This document shows, piece after piece, positions 12,795 through 18,277 of a DNA stretch of 18,277 nucleotides (its first letter is position 1; each line of letters starts with the position of its first letter). The notes under the pieces are model-generated. The model saw only the letters and a list, made by a program, of their open reading frames with translations, was not told the DNA's origin and did no database searches. A program made the translations under genes and the position numbers. The stretch is from Planctomycetota bacterium (GTDB lineage: Bacteria; Planctomycetota; DG-23; SLPQ01): NCBI GenBank assembly GCA_021160625.1, contig JAGHCE010000122.1, forward strand, positions 1 to 18,277, read 5' to 3'.

Positions 12795-15700
12795 TCAACG
12801 GCTCGGACCGGGCCGCCTTGCCTGCTGCTGGGTCCCGGCCGCCTTATCGAGAAGCGGCAGGAAGTAGGGGAACGGCTTCATGTTCCAGCACCACACAAGG
12901 CCGTCCCACTCGTGCATATCGTAGCCTCCCGCCTTGTGCATAAGTTCGAGTATGTTTCCCATCGTCAAGTGCTGCGGGACGTCGGCGGGAGTTATCCGGC
13001 CGGCCCCTCGGAAGCGCTCGACCACCTCGTTCCCCAGGCGCAGGAAGACGGGGTCGCCGGTAAACTTGTACGCTAAGGCAAAGGACCTCAAACCCGCAGG
13101 GTTCGTCCCTCGGGGAAACACCCAGGAACCCCTTCCGCTGCCTTCCTTTATGGCCGCCAGGCCCCTGGCGGTCTGCCTCTCGTAGGCGGTCAGTATGGGT
13201 TTTACGCGCGCGTCACCTTCCGCAGCCCAGCGATATGCAAGGAAATTGGTCAGGAGGTTGTCGATGACGAGACCTCCGGGGCACGGGCCCCAGTCCTGCT
13301 TGGCCGCGAGTTTCACGAAAAAATCGTCAATCATCTTCTTGTACGCGGCCCTTGCGGGACCGTCGGGGGTGAAGTCATAGAGTATTGCCGCCTGCCAGGA
13401 CCGGGCGGAGTTGCCGCGCAGGAAATCGCCGTTCATATTGTCGGAGAGGCCCGCATTCACACAGAAGCGGCCCGCAAGCTGGGCGGTGTCGTAGGCCTGC
13501 CGGTACCCGGTCAAAGCGTAGTTCAGCAGATAACCCAGGACAAACGTGTGGTCATTGGGGACGTAGCCGTCGCCCCAGTGGTTGACGCAGTGGCGGCTGC
13601 CTCCGCCGACGCGCGGCATATCCGCTTGACGCTGGAAGTGCACCGTGTCCACGTCGGTAACGTGCCGGGTCATCGCGTCGCCGAAGTCGAAGAAATCGCG
13701 TCGCCCGGTACGCAGGTAATAAAACATCCAGATGCCCGCAGTGTCCGTCTCGTTGTTTTCCCAGGCCCTGCGGCCGAAATCGAAGTACCACCCTCCCAGA
13801 CCCACGCGGTGAAAGCACTGCTGGTCGCCGTAGTCCCACTTGCCGTACCAGTGGCACTGCGCCTGGCTCTTGAGGAGGAACTCGAAACTGAGCATAACCG
13901 GCAGCTCGGTGCGCCAGTTTTTGCGATCCCAGGGCAGGTAATCGCCGAGGACGCCGCTTTGCGCGTACCACTCGGGCGTGACGAACGCGATGCTTGGCCG
14001 TGCGAAGGCTGTAGCCACTCCCGCCGAGGCGGCCTCGTCGGCGCCGCCCCTGTGAAAGTAGAAGACCGTCTCCTGCGTACGGGCGATGCCCTCGGCTCCG
14101 CAGCCGCGGACGCTTGACGTGCCGTGACCCTTGTAGTCGCTGTAGAGGCGCATATCCATCAGTCCCGCCGCTTCCGGCCAGATAAGGGCCGCAATTTCCC
14201 GGCGCCGGCCGTCAACGCGAACGGCATTGGGGTGAAGCTGCCAGAAGTCCTTCATCGCGACGGTAACGCCGCGCGTGCCGTCGGAAAGGTCCGCCCAGCC
14301 CCAGGCCCGGCAGCCCTCTGCCAGGCGCTCGGCAAGCGAGCCGTCACCGGAATCACGCCGCACCACGAAGTTTTCGGAAGCCTCCTGCAGGAGCGTCACC
14401 ACCGCATCGGCGGGCCCGGAGATGACTTCCTGGTTTTCCCTGAGCTCGACCTCGCTCGACTCCACCGCGTGCTTCGCGACGGCCTCGGCGCCCATTGTGT
14501 ACGTGGGTGTGCCGGAGAGCGAAAGCGCCAGCCTGAGACCCATCGATTTCACGAAGTAGCGCTCGGGACGCGCCTCGGTATTTATGAATGTGTGCTCCAC
14601 TCTTACGAAGGATTTGCCTGCGTATGCGTGGATGCGCGTGATGTACGGCGAGATGACGGGGCCGTTGCCGTTGAGCAAACCGTCAACGCGGATGACGGCG
14701 TGCAGCGGCCCGGCCTTCTCGACTGTGACCCTGTGCGGTTTCCCGCCGGTAAAAAGCCTCGCATATTCGTCCATCCATTTCCTATCCTCGGCAAGCCTTG
14801 CGGCAGGGTCCGGCCGCGCGCCTCCGGCGGCGGCGGCCGCGCGCGCGATATCGAAGTCCAGCCCCTCCAGCCGCCCGTAACGTTCGCTGGAGAGGAAACC
14901 TCCCCGTGCCGGAACCCAAACGCTGTCCTGCTGCGGCGCATTCTCCCTGGCCGAGCGTCTCCTGACGAAGTTGACGCGCCAGGTCTTTGAGGGCGTCTCT
15001 CCCTGCCAGTCAAGCGCCGCAAAAGGTATCTTCATCTCGGCATACCATACATCCTTGCCCACCATCGTCTTGACTTCAACGCCTGCGTCGCGCGTGTTTA
15101 TCCACAAGTTGCGATCGGCGCCGGTGCCGTCTCGCTTCTGAGTGTAGAGATGGCCGCCGGCGTCGACGACGAACGTGTATTTTCGCTTCCCGGCAGGCGA
15201 GAGGTGTACCTCGATGCAGTCCTGCCTGAAAAGGCCGGTATTCCCGGGGATGTTCCACTGCTGCTTGCCCACAACAGCGGCAGCATCGCTGTCTTTGCAT
15301 TCGAAGGCGAAGTACAGCGCCTTCTCGTCGTGGCAAACACGAATCGCAGTCAGGTTGGCCGTAACCGCCTTGCCCTCGGCTGATACCAGGGCGTCAACAG
15401 CGCCTGCCTTAGCCCACTCCTCAACACGTACTTTGCCGTCGATGACCGGCGCTTTGGAGATATTGACGGATTTCACCGAAGGGGCGTCAGCGTCAAGCGG
15501 CATATCAACGAATGACTGTCCCCTGTCGCACAGGAGTACGCCTTCAGCGGGCGCATAATCGGCAAACGGGCCGCACCTCGCGTTTTCGGCAAGGATTTTT
15601 TCGTTGTCAGCGAAACTACCGTCGCCGTCGGAATCCAGCCACACCTGGTCGAACAGGTTGTCAGCCAACGCGGAAACCGTAAAGCGAAGCGGGCCTGTAA

Positions 15701-16112
15701 TCACCTCCACGCCGCCGTCGGAGTGCTGCTTGAGGGAAACCTTCTCGGACCCGGCCGCCTTGCTCTTTACACCGTGGCCATAGTCGAGCCGGTAGCGGAC
15801 GCCTTTGCCCTTCGGGACGTCGGCGAAGAAGTCGAGGAGAACCCACTTGACGCTGCCGTCCGGCCAGGTTGATGTCACCTGCGCCTGGAGGGGGATTTCG
15901 GCCTCCTTGTCGGTGAGAACGCGCATATCCGCCGGGGACGCGAGCGCTCCCTTAGGGAAGGGGACACCGGCGGTAATCGGGACACCCGTCCTCTCTACGT
16001 TGGCGGGCTCGTCGATGTTGAGCGGCAGGCTTGCCGCAGTCGCCGGCAGTGCCGCCGCAAAGAAAGCCGCCAGGACGACACTCAAGACACTACCACACCT
16101 CCAGCAAGACAT
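12795..16112 (-). CDS. Secreted exo-rhamnogalacturonan lyase-like protein (PL26/PcRGLX type) with inserted CBM9-like domain
   Basis: A 1105-aa secreted protein with a signal peptide of about 26 residues (core VLSVVLAAFFAAALPATA). Residues 29-185 form a RIFT-barrel-like N-terminal domain (ITAGVPFPKGAL, WPDGSVKWVLLDF, GPLRFTV), the first domain of PcRGLX-type exo-rhamnogalacturonan lyases. A CBM9-like module at about 215-430 (KAPVIDGKVRVEEWAKA, ALYFAFECKD, WYAEMKIPFAAL) interrupts it. The barrel and middle beta domain resume (AGKSFVRVEHTFINTEARPE, GTRGVTVAMKDFWQLHP), and residues from about 690 resemble the helical toroid catalytic domain (CHWYGKWDYGDQ, HCVNHWGDGYVPNDHTF). It likely removes disaccharides from rhamnogalacturonan I outside the cytoplasm. 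GGAG lies 11 bases before the ATG. The family is well supported, the exact substrate less so. Confidence 0.8.
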   Translation of the reverse strand: MSCWRCGSVLSVVLAAFFAAALPATAASLPLNIDEPANVERTGVPITAGVPFPKGALASPADMRVLTDKEAEIPLQAQVTSTWPDGSVKWVLLDFFADVPKGKGVRYRLDYGHGVKSKAAGSEKVSLKQHSDGGVEVITGPLRFTVSALADNLFDQVWLDSDGDGSFADNEKILAENARCGPFADYAPAEGVLLCDRGQSFVDMPLDADAPSVKSVNISKAPVIDGKVRVEEWAKAGAVDALVSAEGKAVTANLTAIRVCHDEKALYFAFECKDSDAAAVVGKQQWNIPGNTGLFRQDCIEVHLSPAGKRKYTFVVDAGGHLYTQKRDGTGADRNLWINTRDAGVEVKTMVGKDVWYAEMKIPFAALDWQGETPSKTWRVNFVRRRSARENAPQQDSVWVPARGGFLSSERYGRLEGLDFDIARAAAAAGGARPDPAARLAEDRKWMDEYARLFTGGKPHRVTVEKAGPLHAVIRVDGLLNGNGPVISPYITRIHAYAGKSFVRVEHTFINTEARPERYFVKSMGLRLALSLSGTPTYTMGAEAVAKHAVESSEVELRENQEVISGPADAVVTLLQEASENFVVRRDSGDGSLAERLAEGCRAWGWADLSDGTRGVTVAMKDFWQLHPNAVRVDGRRREIAALIWPEAAGLMDMRLYSDYKGHGTSSVRGCGAEGIARTQETVFYFHRGGADEAASAGVATAFARPSIAFVTPEWYAQSGVLGDYLPWDRKNWRTELPVMLSFEFLLKSQAQCHWYGKWDYGDQQCFHRVGLGGWYFDFGRRAWENNETDTAGIWMFYYLRTGRRDFFDFGDAMTRHVTDVDTVHFQRQADMPRVGGGSRHCVNHWGDGYVPNDHTFVLGYLLNYALTGYRQAYDTAQLAGRFCVNAGLSDNMNGDFLRGNSARSWQAAILYDFTPDGPARAAYKKMIDDFFVKLAAKQDWGPCPGGLVIDNLLTNFLAYRWAAEGDARVKPILTAYERQTARGLAAIKEGSGRGSWVFPRGTNPAGLRSFALAYKFTGDPVFLRLGNEVVERFRGAGRITPADVPQHLTMGNILELMHKAGGYDMHEWDGLVWCWNMKPFPYFLPLLDKAAGTQQQARRPGPSR

Positions 16113-16432
16113 CTATGCCGTCTCCTTCATCCAGGATTCCCCACCGTGTGCCACAGAATGCCCCGGCGCCAATTGTATGCACCGCCTGCCGACGCGGCAC
16201 GCAAAAATGCGGATTGAATCTTTTTTGAAGGAACTTCCGGCACCTTGCGACTATCAGTGAGTCTAAATAACTCGATACGCCAAGGGGCAGACGCCGGCCG
16301 CGCATTACGGCACCCGGGCAACCGGCGCCGAGCGCTTGCATTGGCCGGCGGGCACAGGCATTATCCTTGTCTTGTGGCTGACACGCGGCCAAACGGGCTC
16401 GTAAGCATCCATCACGGATTCGGGAGGTGTTG
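16113..16432. other. Divergent intergenic region between the lyase operon and the PQQ-like gene
   Basis: These 320 bases separate divergently transcribed genes and must carry both promoters. I see no convincing gene. Bases 16213-16240 hold an A/T-rich stretch (gattgaatcttttttgaag) and 16259-16273 a small imperfect palindrome (gagtctaaataactc), either of which could belong to the lyase promoter. A candidate promoter for the plus-strand gene is listed separately. The frames that stay open here have ordinary composition for GC-rich non-coding DNA and no domain resemblance. Confidence 0.4.
16336..16364 (+). promoter_or_regulatory. Candidate sigma-70-type promoter for the PQQ-like gene
   Basis: TTGCAT at 16336-16341 and CATTAT at 16359-16364 are separated by 17 bases, the optimal spacing, and lie about 70 bases before the ATG. 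Agreement with the consensus boxes is partial (3 and 4 of 6), so this is only a candidate. Confidence 0.22.
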
Positions 16433-17662
16433 ATGAAGACATTCGGCCTTGGAATGTTAGCAATCATCGTCTTGTGCGGCCTGACGACAGTCGGCACGGA
16501 GGCGCTCGGTGCGGACGGGGCCGACTGGCCCTGTTTCCGAGGGCCCGACCACAACGGTATATCAACGGACTCCAACTGGAACCCAGCCGCGCTTGCAGGC
16601 GGGCCTAAGGTCCTCTGGACAACCAACGCGGGCGTGGGATATTCATCTGTGGCCGTCGTTGGAAACCGCCTCTACACGATGGGCAACGAAAACAACCAGG
16701 ACTTTGTCGGCTGCATCAACATCGACAACGGCAAGGTCATATGGAACCACAAGTACCCCTGCAACAAGGGCTCATACCCCGGTTCCAGGGTCACACCAAC
16801 GGTGGACGGGGGGCGCGTTTACTCCTTGAGCCGCCAGGGGCACTTGTTCTGTCTTGACGCGGCGAAAGGTTCGGTAATCTGGAAGAAAAACATCGCCACG
16901 GAGATGAAGGCCGGCGTTCCGGGATGGGGGTTTTCCGGGTCGCCTCGCGTTGACGGCGACACCCTGATAATAAACGCCGGCATCCGGGGGATCGCCCTCG
17001 ACAAGAACACCGGCAAGGTGCTCTGGTCGACCGCTCCGGGCAAAGGCGGCTATGCCACGCCCGTCATATTTGAGGTGGGCGGGACACGCTGCGCCGCCAT
17101 TTTCGGCCAGAAGGCCCTCTATGCGGTAAACGTCGAGAATGGTGACGAGCTATGGTCATACAAATGGGAAACCAGCTACGACGTGAACGCCTCCGACCCG
17201 ATTGTCTCCGGCAACCGCGTTTTCATATCCAGCGGGTACGATAAGGGCTGCGCGCTTCTCGACTTCGGCTCCGGCCAGGCGAAACTCGTCTGGCAAAACA
17301 AGAATATGCGAAACCACTTCTCAAGCTGCGTGGCCATCGGTGGACACATCTACGGAATCGACGGCAACGCCGGCAAAGGCACCCTGACCTGCCTGGAAGG
17401 CAATACCGGCAAAAAGAGGTGGAGCCAGAAGACCGGCTTCGGCTCCCTTATGGCAGCGGTCGACAAACTCATAATCCTCAACGAGCGGGGCGATCTCATC
17501 ATCGCCGAGGCCAGCCCCGCCTCCTACAAGGAAATTTCAAGGTGCAAGGCCCTGACTCCCAAGTCAAGCGCCAGGTGCTGGACGGCCCCGGTCCTCTGCA
17601 ACGGCCGGATTTACTGCCGCAGCAACCAGGGCCAGCTCGTTTGCATCGACGTGAGAAAATAA
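16433..17662 (+). CDS. Secreted PQQ-like beta-propeller repeat protein (BamB-like)
   Basis: A 409-aa protein with a signal peptide (about 1-27, core LGMLAIIVLCGLTTVG) followed by DWPCFRGPDHNGIS, the opening typical of planctomycete PQQ-like propellers. About seven or eight blades are seen, each ending in a D/N-x-x-G-K-x-(V/L)-x-W motif: GPKVLW (57-62), NGKVIW, KGSVIW (145-150), NTGKVLW, NGDELW, AKLVWQ and NTGKKRW. It lacks the obvious catalytic residues of true quinoprotein dehydrogenases. Relatives are thought to act as scaffolds or interaction platforms. The ATG at 16433 is preferred over the GTG at 16427 because GGGAGG (16422-16427) sits 5 bases before it. Its TAA shares one base with the next ATG, so the two genes are coupled. 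Confidence 0.87.
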   Translation: MKTFGLGMLAIIVLCGLTTVGTEALGADGADWPCFRGPDHNGISTDSNWNPAALAGGPKVLWTTNAGVGYSSVAVVGNRLYTMGNENNQDFVGCINIDNGKVIWNHKYPCNKGSYPGSRVTPTVDGGRVYSLSRQGHLFCLDAAKGSVIWKKNIATEMKAGVPGWGFSGSPRVDGDTLIINAGIRGIALDKNTGKVLWSTAPGKGGYATPVIFEVGGTRCAAIFGQKALYAVNVENGDELWSYKWETSYDVNASDPIVSGNRVFISSGYDKGCALLDFGSGQAKLVWQNKNMRNHFSSCVAIGGHIYGIDGNAGKGTLTCLEGNTGKKRWSQKTGFGSLMAAVDKLIILNERGDLIIAEASPASYKEISRCKALTPKSSARCWTAPVLCNGRIYCRSNQGQLVCIDVRK

Positions 17663-18277
17663 TGCATACGACTGACCAAACGAACAGCCCCGCAAACGGC
17701 GACACGCAAAAGATTCTATTCTGCAACTGCTCGTATAGTGACGTCGTCGGGGCCTCGACGAAACGCGAGGTCCTTGCAGCGCTTGTCAATTCGGGAGCGG
17801 ATTTCGAAGCCGTGCCGGACCTCTGCGGGATGGCCGCGCGGCGCGCCCCCACGCTCTTGCGGGGCTGGCGGCAGCCGAACGTTTGACGGTCGTGGCGTGT
17901 CATCCACGCGCCGTGAGGTGGCTCTTTCGCATCGCCGGCGCGCCCTTTGACAACCGGCGCATCGAAATCCTCAATATGCGTACGCAAAGCGCCCGGGAGA
18001 TTGTCAAACGCCTCCCCATTGCCCCTCGCGCCACCGGCGCCGTCCCAAAAAGCCCCTCGCTGGAAAAGGACGACCCCTGGGTGCCGTGGTTCCCGGTCAT
18101 CGACTACGACCGCTGCATCAACTGCAAGCAATGTATGAACTTCTGCCTCTTCGGCACGTTCAGCCTTTCCGAAGACGGCACAGTCGTCGTCAGCAGCCCC
18201 TCAAGCTGCAAGACCAACTGCCCTGCATGCGGGCGCATCTGCCCCCAGGTGGCCATCATGTTCCCCAAGTATCCCGA
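17662..18277 (+). CDS. Two-[4Fe-4S] ferredoxin-domain protein, apparently frameshifted, cut by window edge
   Basis: From the ATG at 17662 the frame gives 74 residues (KILFCNCSYSDVV..., DLCGMAARR) and stops at 17886. The sense continues one frame back from about 17862-17865: LAAAERLTVVACHPRAVRWLF, then VIDYDRCINCKQCMNFC, then SCKTNCPACGRICPQVA up to the window end. The Cys pattern CxxCxxCxxxC (codons 18114-18146) and CxxxCxxCxxxCP (18207-18245) would hold two [4Fe-4S] clusters. One missing G in the GGGG run at 17861-17864 would restore a single frame and give LRGLAAAERL. This is either a sequencing or assembly slip or a real mutation. The start overlaps the PQQ-gene stop (TAATG). The N-terminal Cys-rich domain (CNC, DLC) suggests redox or electron-transfer function, but I cannot name the family. 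Confidence 0.7.

Noticed and set aside
16090..16626. 178-codon minus-strand frame over the divergent intergenic region
   Set aside because: It overlaps both the lyase signal-peptide region and the PQQ-gene start in other frames and shows no domain. It looks like chance openness.

Overview
The window is GC-rich and densely coded. Its gene repertoire points to a planctomycete, probably of the Phycisphaerae/Sedimentisphaerales kind. The main reasons are a secreted PQQ-like beta-propeller that opens with a planctomycete-style WPCFRGPDHNG segment, a large secreted pectin-backbone lyase-like enzyme carrying a CBM9-like module, and tandem HflK/HflC-type SPFH genes next to a P-type ATPase. The lineage is inferred from these families; there is no rRNA or other marker gene.

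Layout. (1) Bases 3-2704, plus strand: an energy-coupling-factor (ECF) nickel/cobalt importer, with the CbiM C-terminus, a CbiL/NikL-like extracytoplasmic partner, CbiQ and CbiO. A 126-bp nested inverted-repeat element lies between the second and third genes. (2) Bases 2668-9037, minus strand: a probable operon of a soft-metal P-type ATPase followed by three SPFH (HflK/HflC-like) membrane proteins, the first with a long multi-pass N-terminal extension. Its last gene overlaps the end of cbiO tail to tail. (3) Bases 9229-11601, minus strand: a tightly overlapping operon of a SAM-dependent methyltransferase, an ABC-2 ATPase and an ABC-2 permease. (4) Bases 11702-16112, minus strand: a two-gene secreted polysaccharide operon, with a 1105-aa exo-rhamnogalacturonan lyase-like protein and a 355-aa protein sharing one of its domains. 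(5) Bases 16433-18277, plus strand: a secreted PQQ-like propeller, then a ferredoxin-domain protein whose reading frame appears broken and which runs off the window.

The most interesting signal is regulatory. The 5' regions of operons 2 and 3 each carry two ATATAC hexamers (plus-strand reading) exactly 20 bp apart, in AT-rich islands within otherwise GC-rich DNA. This suggests that the methyltransferase/ABC exporter and the P-type ATPase/SPFH operon form one regulon under an unseen regulator, perhaps a membrane or metal stress module. Beside it are a metal importer and a pectin-degrading locus that look functionally separate.
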